A stretch of 64,000 bases of DNA. Origin: Lachnospiraceae bacterium. Lineage in GTDB: Bacteria; Bacillota; Clostridia; Lachnospirales; Lachnospiraceae. The stretch covers positions 62,001 to 126,000 of the forward strand of contig JAFLSY010000007.1 of the NCBI GenBank assembly GCA_022510745.1, in the 5' to 3' direction. The translations under genes and the position numbers were made by a program. Under the pieces are notes generated by a model. The model searched no databases. It saw only the letters and a program-made list of their open reading frames with translations, and had not been told where the DNA came from. How positions within the stretch are numbered: the first letter of the stretch is position 1; every line of letters starts with the position of its first letter. Positions 33,284 to 41,971 of this stretch are shown here, piece by piece.

Positions 33284-33544
33284 TTATGCTAAAGGATTAA
33301 CCCTGTTCATGGGTTTTCCATCCTTCGATAATTCCCAATTCTGCATCAATTCATCCTGATGCAAGACACACCATGCTAGTATCAGTTTTAACTGCCTTGA
33401 TGGCAAAGCTCCTTTTATTACTCTTGCTCCGTCTATTTCAATTATTGCCTTATTTCCATTATACTCTGCATGAAAATGAGGTGGATTATGATCGTCATAG
33501 TACATAGTTACCCTAATTCCGCAAAACAATGATATCTCCGGCAT
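33284..33544 (-). CDS. DUF4160 domain protein
   Basis: An 86-residue protein with the DUF4160 signature: MPEISLFCGIRVTMYYDDHN, then PPHFHAEY and a C-terminal LAWCVLHQDELMQNWEL. The histidine-rich HNPPHFHA segment may bind metal. The start at 33544 is chosen because GGAGGAG precedes it; an in-frame ATG at 33559 overlaps that site. It is the first gene of the DUF4160-DUF2442 pair. Function unknown. Confidence 0.9.
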   Translation of the reverse strand: MPEISLFCGIRVTMYYDDHNPPHFHAEYNGNKAIIEIDGARVIKGALPSRQLKLILAWCVLHQDELMQNWELSKDGKPMNRVNPLA

Positions 33545-33631
33545 CCCATGCTCCTCCATTTACTTCTATTAATATGAGTATACCACAATTACCAATTCAA
33601 AAAAACCCACAAATAGGATATTTATTGCTTA

Positions 33632-33676
33632 TTACAGTATATAAAAAGAATCTCTCGAGTAAACTCGGGAGTTCTT
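33632..33676. repeat. 45-bp direct repeat, copy 1, with hairpin
   Basis: Nearly identical to 33883-33927 (45 bp, three mismatches). It contains CTCGAG-TAAA-CTCG, the core of the hairpin that serves as the rpsI terminator in the other copy. It lies at the far end of the block between DUF4160 and rpsI. Confidence 0.8.
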
Positions 33677-33882
33677 CTAAAGCTCCTGACGTTATCTGTG
33701 AACACAAGGAGAACCTCGATTCCGCTTCGCTCCATCTCGGTCATCCTTGCGTTCCTATGAACCAATCCGCATAACAAAAGCCCCATAGATGCAAGCATTC
33801 CGATGAAAGGATTACTGCGAATGCAAGAGACACCCTCGAAAATCCTTCGGATTTCCTCGGTCATCTCTTGCATTCCAATGAA
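33677..33882. repeat. Hairpin-rich repeat block between rpsI and DUF4160
   Basis: Contains a perfect 12-bp inverted repeat (33819-33830 and 33864-33875) enclosing an AAATCC-TTC-GGATTT hairpin (33840-33854), and related sequences at 33715-33761 and 33833-33882 sharing CTCGGTCAT and TGAA. A minus-strand frame runs through it (33622-33873, 83 codons), but its composition of repeats argues against a real protein. It looks like a dispersed intergenic element. Confidence 0.55.
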
Positions 33883-33927
33883 TTACAGCATATAAAAAGA
33901 ACTCCTCGAGTAAACTCGGGAGTTCTT
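33883..33927 (-). terminator. 45-bp direct repeat, copy 2: terminator of rplM-rpsI
   Basis: Contains a stem of AAAGAACTCC(T)CGAG against its complement (about 33897-33928, 4-nt loop TAAA), followed on the minus strand by TTTTTA. It lies 27 bp after the rpsI stop and therefore ends the rplM-rpsI transcript. Confidence 0.85.
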
Positions 33928-33954
33928 TCCATATACTGCAATTCGCAGTAATCC

Positions 33955-34350
33955 TTAACGCTTTGAAAACTGGGGAGCTCTACGAGCTGCCTTGAGACCG
34001 TATTTCTTACGCTCTTTCATACGAGGATCACGGGTTAAGTAACCTTCCTTCTTGAGAACGGGTCTGTAATCCGTGTCTACCTGGCAGAGCGCTCTTGCAA
34101 CGCCGTGACGGATAGCACCGGCCTGACCGGTAGTACCGCCTCCCTTTACGGTCACTAAAACATCAAACTTATCGAGGGTTTCTGTTGCATTCAAAGGCTG
34201 ACGAACAATAACCTTTAAGGTCTCCAGTCCGAAATAGTCGTCGATGTCTCTTTTATTTATGGTAATCTTGCCCTTACCGGGTACTAAATATACTCTTGCG
34301 ATGGATTTCTTTCTTCTGCCTGTTCCATAGTATTTTGCTGCTTTAGCCAT
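33955..34350 (-). CDS. rpsI: 30S ribosomal protein S9
   Basis: A 131-residue protein with the universal C-terminal tail ending APQFSKR, which reaches the P-site tRNA, and the conserved [14 protein letters not shown] near the start. Together with rplM, 22 bp upstream, it forms the usual L13-S9 operon on its own promoter. AGGAGAAG lies before the ATG. Confidence 0.98.
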   Translation of the reverse strand: MAKAAKYYGTGRRKKSIARVYLVPGKGKITINKRDIDDYFGLETLKVIVRQPLNATETLDKFDVLVTVKGGGTTGQAGAIRHGVARALCQVDTDYRPVLKKEGYLTRDPRMKERKKYGLKAARRAPQFSKR

Positions 34351-34372
34351 TTTATTCTTCTCCTTTCAGTCC

Positions 34373-34801
34373 CTAGAACGTTAATACTTCAGGTTTCTGA
34401 GCCGCATGCTTGTGCTCAGGTCCTGCGTATACATGCAGTTTGGTAAACATCTGTCTGCCTAAAGGTCCTTTGGGAAGCATACCCTTTACAGCAAGCTCGA
34501 TAACCTGCTCAGGCTTCTTGTTTAATTTCTCTTTTAAAGTAGCCTCTTTCATACCGCCTACATAGTCGGAGTGGCTGTAATAAATTTTCTGCTCTAACTT
34601 CTTACCTGTCACCTTGATCTTCTCAGCATTGACAACGATCACATTGTCTCCGGTATCAATATGAGGAGTAAAGATAGGCTTATTCTTGCCTCTTAATACC
34701 TTGGCAACCTCGGATGCCAAACGGCCGAGGGTCATGTCTGTAGCGTCTACTACATACCATTTTCTATCGATTGTAGCTGGACTAGCCATAAATGTCTTCA
34801 T
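34373..34801 (-). CDS. rplM: 50S ribosomal protein L13
   Basis: A 142-residue protein of normal length. [20 protein letters not shown] and [20 protein letters not shown] are family landmarks. It assembles early on the large subunit. Its strong promoter lies at 34980-35008, overlapping the end of truA, and a leader of about 170 nt precedes it. Such rplM leaders often carry autoregulatory structures; here AT-rich repeats (ACTATGTTAT twice) precede the GGAGG site. Confidence 0.98.
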   Translation of the reverse strand: MKTFMASPATIDRKWYVVDATDMTLGRLASEVAKVLRGKNKPIFTPHIDTGDNVIVVNAEKIKVTGKKLEQKIYYSHSDYVGGMKEATLKEKLNKKPEQVIELAVKGMLPKGPLGRQMFTKLHVYAGPEHKHAAQKPEVLTF

Positions 34802-34979
34802 GATATTTCCTCCATAACATAGTTAAAATAACATAGTAAAATGTACCTTGCTTCTACGGATACTTACTTGGCAGATGTCCGGCCACCTCATAAAATCCTT
34901 CAAAAAAGCTTATCTCTACGATTTTCGCCTGTGTCGCCGGGGCTTTGGCTTCACATTAAAAACATCGTCACAGTGATAT

Positions 34980-35008
34980 ATTATATTATATAGCATTCAC
35001 TCTGTCAA
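34980..35008 (-). promoter_or_regulatory. Consensus promoter of rplM-rpsI
   Basis: On the minus strand TTGACA (35003-35008) and TATAAT (34980-34985) are exactly 17 bp apart, both perfect consensus. The -35 box overlaps the last codons of truA, so the ribosomal pair is decoupled from the ecf-truA unit. Confidence 0.92.
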
Positions 35009-35766
35009 GGCCGTATATTTGTTTTTCCTAAAAACACGTAATCTACCAGCATAAGCCCGCAGGCCGGGGCAGTCGGTCCCGCTGCTCTGCGATCCTCCGC
35101 CGCAAGTATGTCCCGTATACTTTCCGGCAGCCGCTTCCCCTGGCCTATTTCCAGCAGGGTACCAGCCATAATTCTCACCATATTATACAGAAAGCCATTG
35201 CCGCAGACACGGATCACCACATCTTCATTCTGTTCCTCCACGGTTACGGAATAGATCATACGAACCGTGCTCTCCACGTCGGTCGCTGCTGCACAAAAAC
35301 TCTTAAAATCATGTTCTCCGACCAAAAACGCCGCCGCTTCTTCCATAGCCGCCACATTTACGACATGGTAGGTAAAGTAAGAATAGAGCCGCTTGGTAGG
35401 AATGGGAAAATTTCCTCTGGTAATACGGTACTCATAAGTCTTTCGGGCATTACAGTGCCTAGGGTGAAAATCCGCCGACACTTCTCTGGAAGCACGGATA
35501 CGGATATCCTCCGGCAGGCGCTGATTCAGTGCATAGGCCAGCTTGGGGGCAGGAATGGCCGTATCCGCATCGAATACCGCCACATTACAGAGTGCATGCA
35601 CACCCGTGTCCGTCCGGCTGGCGCCAATTACCCGTATCTCCTCTCCTAATAACTCTGAAAGACAGCGATTCAATTCTCCTTCAACAGTGGGCTGGCTTGT
35701 CTGTACCTGAAAGCCGCAATAGGCTGTTCCGTCATAGGCCACCGTCAGCATATAGCGTTTCTTCAT
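35005..35766 (-). CDS. truA: tRNA pseudouridine38-40 synthase
   Basis: A 253-residue enzyme that isomerises uridines 38-40 in the anticodon arm of many tRNAs. The catalytic Asp53 is in GASRTDTGVHA, and the later RMIYSVTVEEQ and GNGFLYNMVRIMAGTLLEIG are typical of TruA. It starts 28 bp after the ecfT gene and ends the ecfA1-ecfA2-ecfT-truA unit, a synteny conserved in Firmicutes. Confidence 0.97.
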   Translation of the reverse strand: MKKRYMLTVAYDGTAYCGFQVQTSQPTVEGELNRCLSELLGEEIRVIGASRTDTGVHALCNVAVFDADTAIPAPKLAYALNQRLPEDIRIRASREVSADFHPRHCNARKTYEYRITRGNFPIPTKRLYSYFTYHVVNVAAMEEAAAFLVGEHDFKSFCAAATDVESTVRMIYSVTVEEQNEDVVIRVCGNGFLYNMVRIMAGTLLEIGQGKRLPESIRDILAAEDRRAAGPTAPACGLMLVDYVFLGKTNIRP

Positions 35767-35794
35767 GGGCTTCCTCCCGTGTAAAAATCATCCT

Positions 35795-36598
35795 CTAAAA
35801 TAATATTCTTCCTACGGTTATGCTTCCCGCCAGATAAGTAAACAGAAGCAGATAAGCCAATATGTCCCGCTTCTTATAGATGAGGGGCTTCATCTTGGTA
35901 CGCCCCTCTCCGCCCCTATAACAGCGGGCTTCCATAGCCATTGCAAGATCATTGGCCCTACGGAAGGCGGAAATAAACAATGGAACTAACAGGGGCACCA
36001 TGGCCTTCGCCTTTTTGAAAATATTGCCGCTTTCAAAATCCGCCCCTCTGGCTATCTGCGCTTTCATGATCTTATCCGTCTCCTCCAGCAATATAGGAAT
36101 GAAACGCAGGGCAATAGACATCATCATGGCAATTTCATGCACGGGCACGCGTAACAGCTTTAAAGGCCGCATACCTTTCTCCATACCGTCCGTCAGATTG
36201 TTGGGCGTGGTTGTCAGCGTCATAATGGACGAGCCGATAATCAGCATGGACAGGCGAATGATCATCTGTACCGCAACCAATATACCCTCTTTTGTAATCT
36301 GCAGCTTCCAAAAAGAAACCACCACTTCCCCCGGTGTCAGGAACAAATTGAATATCACCGTAAACATAAGCAGCAGCATAATGGAACGCATACCCTTTAT
36401 CATGAATTTAAAGGGTACTCTGGATAAGCCTATCACCGTTCCCAAAAGTACCGCCGCACACAAATATCCCCAAAAATTATCAAAAAGGAACAGGGATATA
36501 ATGAAAATAACGGTACCGGAAAGCTTAACGCGCGGGTCCAGCCTGTGAATCACGGATTCTGTCTGATAATATTGTCCTAAAGTAATATCTCTAAGCAT
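35795..36598 (-). CDS. ecfT: ECF transporter transmembrane subunit EcfT
   Basis: A 267-residue membrane protein with hydrophobic segments at about 20-70, 85-125 and the C-terminus, and the two Ala-Arg-Gly coupling motifs: ARGADF (in QIARGADFESG) and the EARCYRGGEGR segment that contact the ATPases. The ATG at 36598 is chosen because AAGGAG lies 4 bp upstream; the longer frame from 36652 would overlap ecfA2. It joins EcfA1 and EcfA2 to form the module shared by several vitamin-specific S components. Confidence 0.95.
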   Translation of the reverse strand: MLRDITLGQYYQTESVIHRLDPRVKLSGTVIFIISLFLFDNFWGYLCAAVLLGTVIGLSRVPFKFMIKGMRSIMLLLMFTVIFNLFLTPGEVVVSFWKLQITKEGILVAVQMIIRLSMLIIGSSIMTLTTTPNNLTDGMEKGMRPLKLLRVPVHEIAMMMSIALRFIPILLEETDKIMKAQIARGADFESGNIFKKAKAMVPLLVPLFISAFRRANDLAMAMEARCYRGGEGRTKMKPLIYKKRDILAYLLLFTYLAGSITVGRILF

Positions 36599-36611
36599 AT
36601 AACTCCTTATG

Positions 36612-37457
36612 TTATGGAAGCGCCCGGAAAATACTTTCAGCAGCTTCATCAATGGTTGTGGCGTTTACATCCACATCCAGACCTTTTTCTTTTAACTGAT
36701 GCATAATATAGGTAACCTGAGGAGCCGCTAACCCTACCTCCTCCAGTTCCCTGTAATGGGCAAATACCTCTCTTGGCCCTCCGTCGTACATGAGTCTTCC
36801 CCGGTTCATCACTAGGATACGCTCTACATATTCCGCCACGTCATCCATACTGTGGGATACCAGAATAACGGTAATACCGCTTTCCTGCTGCAATTTCTTT
36901 ATCTGTCCCAGAATCTCCTCCCGGCCTTTGGGGTCCAGTCCCGCAGTAGGTTCGTCTAAAATGAGTACCTCCGGTTTCATGGCCAGAACACCTGCAATGG
37001 CGACTCTGCGCTTTTGTCCGCCGGATAAATCAAAAGGGGATTGATAGAAACAATCGTCCGGCAGACCGACCTGTTTCAATGCCGCATAGGCTCTCAGCTC
37101 AGTCTCTGTTCTGGAAAGTCCCAGATTTTTAGGTCCGAAACAGACGTCTTTAAACACATCCTCCTCAAAGAGCTGATGCTCGGGATACTGGAACACCAGC
37201 CCCACCTTACTGCGCAGCTCCTTCTTGTTATAATCTTCATCATCTATATCTTGTCCGTTAAAATAAATACTGCCGGACGTGGCTTTGATCAGACCGTTTA
37301 AATGCTGCACCAGCGTGGACTTTCCGGAGCCTGTATGGCCTATCAGACCGATAAACTGGCCGTCCGGAATCACCAGACTGATGTCATCCAACGCCTTCAC
37401 CGCAAGGGCGGTATCACTGCCGTATACATGACTTACATGATCCAATATAATAGGCAT
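36612..37457 (-). CDS. ecfA2: ECF transporter ATP-binding protein EcfA2
   Basis: A 281-residue ATPase. Walker A GHTGSGKST is at about residues 40-48, the signature LSGGQKRR at about 142, and Walker B LILDEPTAGLDP follows. The C-terminal helical region recognises EcfT. It lies 12 bp after ecfA1 and 13 bp before ecfT; order and pairing are those of the energy-coupling factor module for vitamins such as riboflavin or folate. Confidence 0.96.
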   Translation of the reverse strand: MPIILDHVSHVYGSDTALAVKALDDISLVIPDGQFIGLIGHTGSGKSTLVQHLNGLIKATSGSIYFNGQDIDDEDYNKKELRSKVGLVFQYPEHQLFEEDVFKDVCFGPKNLGLSRTETELRAYAALKQVGLPDDCFYQSPFDLSGGQKRRVAIAGVLAMKPEVLILDEPTAGLDPKGREEILGQIKKLQQESGITVILVSHSMDDVAEYVERILVMNRGRLMYDGGPREVFAHYRELEEVGLAAPQVTYIMHQLKEKGLDVDVNATTIDEAAESIFRALP

Positions 37458-37469
37458 ACCTGCTCCCTC

Positions 37470-38333
37470 CTACCTGTGTGTACGCTGATACTTCATGATT
37501 TCTTCGACCAGCTCGTTTATACTCAAAATTCCGCTTGGCAAAGCAATGCCCCTCTGCTGCAGTTCATACGCCAAAAGCGTTGCCTGAGGTGCATCCAGCC
37601 GCAGTGCTTTTAATTTCTCCACCTGAGAGAAAATTTCTTTCGGCGTCCCTTCCATGGCAATTTTCCCCTCGTCCATAACAAAAACCTTATTCGCATGGAT
37701 GATTTCTTCCATGTAGTGGGTAATCAGAATAACCGTAACATTTTCCACATCATTTAATGCCCTGACCGCCCGTACCACTTCTTTTCTGCCATTGGGGTCC
37801 AGCATAGCGGTGGGCTCGTCTAGCACGATGCATTTGGGATGCATCGCCAGTACTCCTGCTATGGATACCCGCTGCTTCTGTCCGCCGGAAAGCTTATTGG
37901 GAGAATATTTGCGAAATTCATACATACCTACCGCTCTCAGACTCTCATTCACTCTTTCCCAGATTTCCGCTGTGGGAATCCCCATATTTTCCGGGCCAAA
38001 GCCCACGTCTTCTTCCACAACCTGTCCGATGATCTGGTTGTCAGGATTCTGAAAGACCATACCTGCAGTATGCCTGATATCCCACAGTTCGGATTCCTCC
38101 CGCGTGTCCCTGCCATCCACCCAGATTGTTCCTTCCGTGGGAGAGAGTATGGCGTTCATATGCTTGGCAAGGGTGGATTTTCCAGAACCGTTATGCCCTA
38201 AAATAGCAATAAAGTCACCCTGCTTGATATCCAGAGTCACTTCATCCACCGCGCGGTTGATACCTTCCACATTGCCGTCTTCATCCCGCCTGATATATTC
38301 AAAAACCAAATTTTCCGTTTTAATGATTCCCAT
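37470..38333 (-). CDS. ecfA1: ECF transporter ATP-binding protein EcfA1
   Basis: A 287-residue ATPase: Walker A GHNGSGKST near residue 41, signature LSGGQKQR and Walker B IVLDEPTAMLDP. EcfA1 and EcfA2 make a heterodimer that powers the shared vitamin-uptake module. It is the first gene of its unit, with its own promoter at 38357-38385, because an M15 peptidase and a chemoreceptor gene separate it from rplQ, its usual upstream neighbour. Confidence 0.96.
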   Translation of the reverse strand: MGIIKTENLVFEYIRRDEDGNVEGINRAVDEVTLDIKQGDFIAILGHNGSGKSTLAKHMNAILSPTEGTIWVDGRDTREESELWDIRHTAGMVFQNPDNQIIGQVVEEDVGFGPENMGIPTAEIWERVNESLRAVGMYEFRKYSPNKLSGGQKQRVSIAGVLAMHPKCIVLDEPTAMLDPNGRKEVVRAVRALNDVENVTVILITHYMEEIIHANKVFVMDEGKIAMEGTPKEIFSQVEKLKALRLDAPQATLLAYELQQRGIALPSGILSINELVEEIMKYQRTHR

Positions 38334-38356
38334 TGTTTTTCTCCTGCGTGCTTTCT

Positions 38357-38385
38357 ATTGTACTAGATATTTTCGGGAAATACAA
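38357..38385 (-). promoter_or_regulatory. Promoter of the ecf-truA unit
   Basis: On the minus strand TTGTAT (38380-38385) and TACAAT (38357-38362) are exactly 17 bp apart, 24 bp before the ecfA1 start. It lies back to back with the M15 peptidase promoter. Confidence 0.82.
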
Positions 38386-38389
38386 CCAT

Positions 38390-38418
38390 TTTACAAAATC
38401 CTTGTATCATGCTACACT
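38390..38418 (+). promoter_or_regulatory. Promoter of the M15 peptidase gene
   Basis: TTTACA (38390-38395) and TACACT (38413-38418) are exactly 17 bp apart, about 32 bp before the start codon. Confidence 0.78.
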
Positions 38419-38450
38419 AAAGGGAACAAAGAGAAAAGGTGCGAACACAT

Positions 38451-39416
38451 ATGAAAAATACATCTCCAAATCAATTCAATATATTTACCATGTTAAAGTC
38501 TCTGGGACTGCTGCTCCTAATAGTAATCCTGCTTTCCTTGCTCTCCCGTTATTTATTAGGCAGTGGCCAGACCCTGCAGGAGTACGCCGAATCCATGGAA
38601 CAGAAAAACGATTCCATGGAACAGGAAAACGATTCTGCCCTGCAGGATAATGGGGAAGAAGGTGAAATCTCTTCGGAAATATCCGAAGAGAGCGTTCCCG
38701 CACAGACGGATGCAGTTCCTTCGGATATAGAAACAGGAACCGATGAAGAAATCCTTTCCGCTGCCACAGTCTCTCTGCTGCCCGGTACGCTTCCCGAAGA
38801 AAATCCCCTCTGTACGATTTATATGGAGGGCTTCTATTATGAACCTCTGGGAGAAGAAGTGAAAAACTATATCACCGGTATTTCCTATCCTGCGGACGGT
38901 GCGAAAGAAATCAGCTATGAAGAACTGAACTACGTGCATGTGCTGCACTATAATTTTGACGGTGAAATAGCCCACGGAGAACTCATCTGCAATCAGGCGA
39001 TCGCCCAGGATCTGGTGGAAATATTTTATGAGTTGTATATTGCGGAATATCAGATCGAGAAGATCACTTTAATTGATGCCTACGATGGGGATGATGATGC
39101 CTCCATGATCGACAACAATACCTCCTGTTTCAACTATCGGACAGTAACAGGGCAGAATAATCTTTCCCGCCATGCACTGGGGCTGGCTATCGACATCAAT
39201 CCCTTTTATAATCCGTATATCCGCTTTCTAAAAGAAGGCGGTCAGATAGTCCTGCCCGAAGGCAGCGAAGCCTATACTGACCGCTCTGCAGCTTTTCCTT
39301 ATAAAATTGATACCGAAGACCTGTGCTACCGGCTATTCACTGAGCACGGCTTTATCTGGGGCGGTAACTGGAATTCCATGAAAGATTACCAGCACTTCCA
39401 GAAGACCCTCGAATAA
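38451..39416 (+). CDS. Membrane-anchored M15-family peptidase
   Basis: A 321-residue protein with an N-terminal signal-anchor helix (about 14-34), an acidic Glu/Asp-rich linker (about 45-100) and a C-terminal zinc peptidase domain. The zinc ligands are in SRHALGLAIDINP (His and Asp of HxxxxxxD) and in the last YQHF motif. The pattern fits the M15_4 (CwlK/endolysin-like) group that cuts L-alanyl-D-glutamate or D-Ala cross-links in peptidoglycan. The ATG at 38451 has AAAGGTG about 10 bp upstream. It is inserted, on the opposite strand, inside the otherwise conserved rplQ-ecfA1 region. Confidence 0.88.
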   Translation: MKNTSPNQFNIFTMLKSLGLLLLIVILLSLLSRYLLGSGQTLQEYAESMEQKNDSMEQENDSALQDNGEEGEISSEISEESVPAQTDAVPSDIETGTDEEILSAATVSLLPGTLPEENPLCTIYMEGFYYEPLGEEVKNYITGISYPADGAKEISYEELNYVHVLHYNFDGEIAHGELICNQAIAQDLVEIFYELYIAEYQIEKITLIDAYDGDDDASMIDNNTSCFNYRTVTGQNNLSRHALGLAIDINPFYNPYIRFLKEGGQIVLPEGSEAYTDRSAAFPYKIDTEDLCYRLFTEHGFIWGGNWNSMKDYQHFQKTLE

Positions 39417-39424
39417 TCTGTTTT

Positions 39425-41122
39425 CTAGAGTTTGAAGATTGCCATGCTCTTGTCCATTTCCTCGGCAATATTCTTTAAATGTCCTGCTTTATCGGAAATA
39501 TCTGCAACGGTATTGGAGATTTCCACAACGGAAGCGGATGTTTCCTGCGCACTTGCGGCATTCTGCTCTGCAATGGCTGTCAGCCCCTGTACCGTGTCCA
39601 CCACATTGATACGTGCTGTATCCATTTCTTCTGTCTTTTCCACAATTCTGCCAATAGCATCCATGGAATCTTCGATACCCCTCAATACTTCTCCAAACCG
39701 CTCGTCCGTGGTAACCACCTTCTGGCTCTGCTTCTCCATGATATCTTTTACTACATCCATGGTCTCTACCGCTCTATTGGAATCATCAATCAAGTAGGTT
39801 ATGATTTCTTCAATATGATTTGCCGACTCGTTGGACTGCTCCGCCAGTTTCTGAATCTGAGAAGCCACAACCGCAAAACCTCTGCCCTGCTCACCGGCTC
39901 TTGCCGCCTCGATGGATGCATTCAGAGAAAGCAGATTGGTTTCTTCTGCAATAGATGTGATCAGGCCGGTCGCTTCTCTGATCTTCTGTACGGATTGATT
40001 GGTGGTATTGGTCTGCTCATAAATAATATCTATGGACTCTCTGGCCTGACGGTTGATATCCTGCAGCTCATGCAGAGTAGCAAAGGCTTCTTCGCCAAGC
40101 TTTTTCATACCCTGCGCATTCTTATGCATCATTTCCGCTTCTCTTACGGTATCCTGTACCATCTCGCCGATATGCAGCACATTATCGGTGGCATTCTGAG
40201 TCTCGGCGGCCTGATTGCTGGCACCGTCCGCCACCTCCCCTATTGCCTTCTCAACCTGGGTAATCGTATCCGTGGTCTCCACTGTTTTGTCATTTAAGAA
40301 AGCAGCGGAAGTACTGAGCGTATCACTGTGATTCTTGATCGTACTGATAACAGCTGTCAGTTCATTTTTAAGTTTCATAATGGATCGGGTGATATTGCCG
40401 ATCTCATCCTTCCTCTTTAGCACATTTGCATCCAATGCAACATCCAGTCTGCCCTGAGACAGCTGCTCTAACGCATTGGAACCCTTTTCCAGAGCCTTTA
40501 CCAGCTGCCGTACCACAAAGACCAGTACGATCGAACCCAATATACCTGTCGTCACCACAATGATCACGATCAGGCTTAAAATACTGAGAATCTGCGCTCT
40601 GGCGTCTGCCTGCGGCATACCTGCAAAGATCATGCCCACAATCTCTCCGTCATCGTTTCGTAACGGTATATAGTAACCGAAATATTTCTGACCGTAAATA
40701 TCCACATTCTGGGAGAAATACTCCTCACCGTTTTCCAACACCCTTTTTACTACCTCATCCCCGGCGCTGGTGCCCACCATTCTGTTGCCGCTATCACCGA
40801 TAATGGAGGTCATGTAGCGAACCTTCCCATAAAAGATTGTGATATCCATATTGGTGGCTTCCTTAATATTATCCGCTATCTTATAATTATTGGTGATATT
40901 AAAATCACCCTTGCACAGATTACCTTTCTTATCCAGATAATAATCCCCCTCACCCGCATATGTAAAGGTATCCTGCACGGAAACAGCGGCTCCTCTCAAG
41001 CCGTTTTCAATAGCGTTCGTCACTACACTGTTGATCTTGAAATTACTGGATACCAAAATGATGATACCCAGAACAACAAGGGGCAACACTGCAAGCGAAA
41101 GAATTTTGTACTGCATTTTCAT
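39425..41122 (-). CDS. Methyl-accepting chemotaxis protein
   Basis: A 565-residue receptor. One transmembrane helix at about 7-27 is followed by a single-Cache-type extracellular sensor (about 35-185, with [15 protein letters not shown] and [20 protein letters not shown]), a second helix (about 190-212), a HAMP domain and a long coiled-coil signalling domain with the hairpin tip [16 protein letters not shown]. The start has AAGGAGG 8 bp upstream. It acts with CheA/CheW elsewhere in the genome. The ligand is unknown; sCache domains often bind small organic acids. It is convergent with the M15 peptidase. Confidence 0.95.
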   Translation of the reverse strand: MKMQYKILSLAVLPLVVLGIIILVSSNFKINSVVTNAIENGLRGAAVSVQDTFTYAGEGDYYLDKKGNLCKGDFNITNNYKIADNIKEATNMDITIFYGKVRYMTSIIGDSGNRMVGTSAGDEVVKRVLENGEEYFSQNVDIYGQKYFGYYIPLRNDDGEIVGMIFAGMPQADARAQILSILSLIVIIVVTTGILGSIVLVFVVRQLVKALEKGSNALEQLSQGRLDVALDANVLKRKDEIGNITRSIMKLKNELTAVISTIKNHSDTLSTSAAFLNDKTVETTDTITQVEKAIGEVADGASNQAAETQNATDNVLHIGEMVQDTVREAEMMHKNAQGMKKLGEEAFATLHELQDINRQARESIDIIYEQTNTTNQSVQKIREATGLITSIAEETNLLSLNASIEAARAGEQGRGFAVVASQIQKLAEQSNESANHIEEIITYLIDDSNRAVETMDVVKDIMEKQSQKVVTTDERFGEVLRGIEDSMDAIGRIVEKTEEMDTARINVVDTVQGLTAIAEQNAASAQETSASVVEISNTVADISDKAGHLKNIAEEMDKSMAIFKL

Positions 41123-41241
41123 GGAACATTCCTCCTTACCGGAAAAATTATGTAAAATAACGAAAAATAGCGTCAATTTTTAATATTGTATCATACTTTT
41201 ATTTGCTTTTCCACCTTTTCATTTTGAAAATTCAGAATAAT

Positions 41242-41273
41242 AAAAAACCGACGGTATTAAACCATCGGTTTTC
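41242..41273 (-). terminator. Terminator of the adk-rplQ operon
   Basis: An 11-bp stem (about 41245-41254 against 41261-41270, one mismatch) with a short loop; on the minus strand it is followed by TTTTTTATT. It lies 28 bp after the rplQ stop and ends the alpha operon before the chemoreceptor gene. Confidence 0.9.
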
Positions 41274-41300
41274 TAAATTCATTATTTGGGTCATATGGAA

Positions 41301-41837
41301 TTATACTAACTCCAGCACAACCTCCATGGCACCGTCACCCTTACGCTGACCTACCTTGATAATTCTGGTGTAACCGCCTTTGCGGCTGGCATACTTAGGT
41401 GCGATTTCATCAAATAACTTAGCGGGCATATCCACTTCCTTGGTATTTCTCTTCTTACCTGCATTGGCAGTGGGAACCTCTTTAACAGGATTTAACACCC
41501 TTAACATCTGACGGCGCACATGCAGTCTGGAAGGAAGATCCTTCTTAATCTCCTTCTCTACAGTATCGTACTTGGTAACCTTCTTACCGTCTACAACCTC
41601 TTTTACCCTCTTGCCGTCCTTATCTTTCACAGGAACCTTTGCGGAAACCTTTACGGTCTCAAAATTATCCTTTTCCTTTACGGCCATAGCGATGAGACCT
41701 TCTGCAATTTTCTGTACTTCCTTTGCCTTAGCCTCAGTAGTGATAATTCTGCCATGATACAGCAGTGCAGTTACCTGATTTCTTAACAATGCCTTTCTCT
41801 GGCTGCTCGTTCTTCCAAGCTTTCTATACTTTGCCAT
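41301..41837 (-). CDS. rplQ: 50S ribosomal protein L17 with an insertion
   Basis: A 178-residue L17; most bacterial L17 proteins have about 115-130 residues. The N-terminal KYRKLGRTSSQRKALLRNQV and the C-terminal ASRKGGYTRIIKVGQRKGD are standard. The extra 50-60 residues lie at about 62-115, very rich in Lys, Asp and Val (for example VPVKDKDGKRVKEVVDGKK). This extension is typical of Lachnospiraceae L17. It is the last gene of the alpha operon, with a terminator directly downstream. Confidence 0.97.
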   Translation of the reverse strand: MAKYRKLGRTSSQRKALLRNQVTALLYHGRIITTEAKAKEVQKIAEGLIAMAVKEKDNFETVKVSAKVPVKDKDGKRVKEVVDGKKVTKYDTVEKEIKKDLPSRLHVRRQMLRVLNPVKEVPTANAGKKRNTKEVDMPAKLFDEIAPKYASRKGGYTRIIKVGQRKGDGAMEVVLELV

Positions 41838-41971
41838 CTTTTTAAATCCTTTCTCATTTCATGGTACATCCGGCCACGCACTTTGGACTTACTTACCGAA
41901 TGCTGTTATACTTTGCCATTCATGATACGCATCTGTGCACTCTTTGGATTTATCACAGACCGTACACATCA

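Noticed and set aside
33622..33873. Minus-strand frame of 83 codons in the repeat block near rpsI
   Set aside because: It runs through direct and inverted repeats and starts inside a hairpin arm. Such frames are typical artefacts of intergenic repeat elements, so it is listed as repeat.
39479..40297. Plus-strand frame of 272 codons opposite the chemoreceptor gene
   Set aside because: It is the antisense image of a coiled-coil signalling domain, and has no start signals or recognisable domains.
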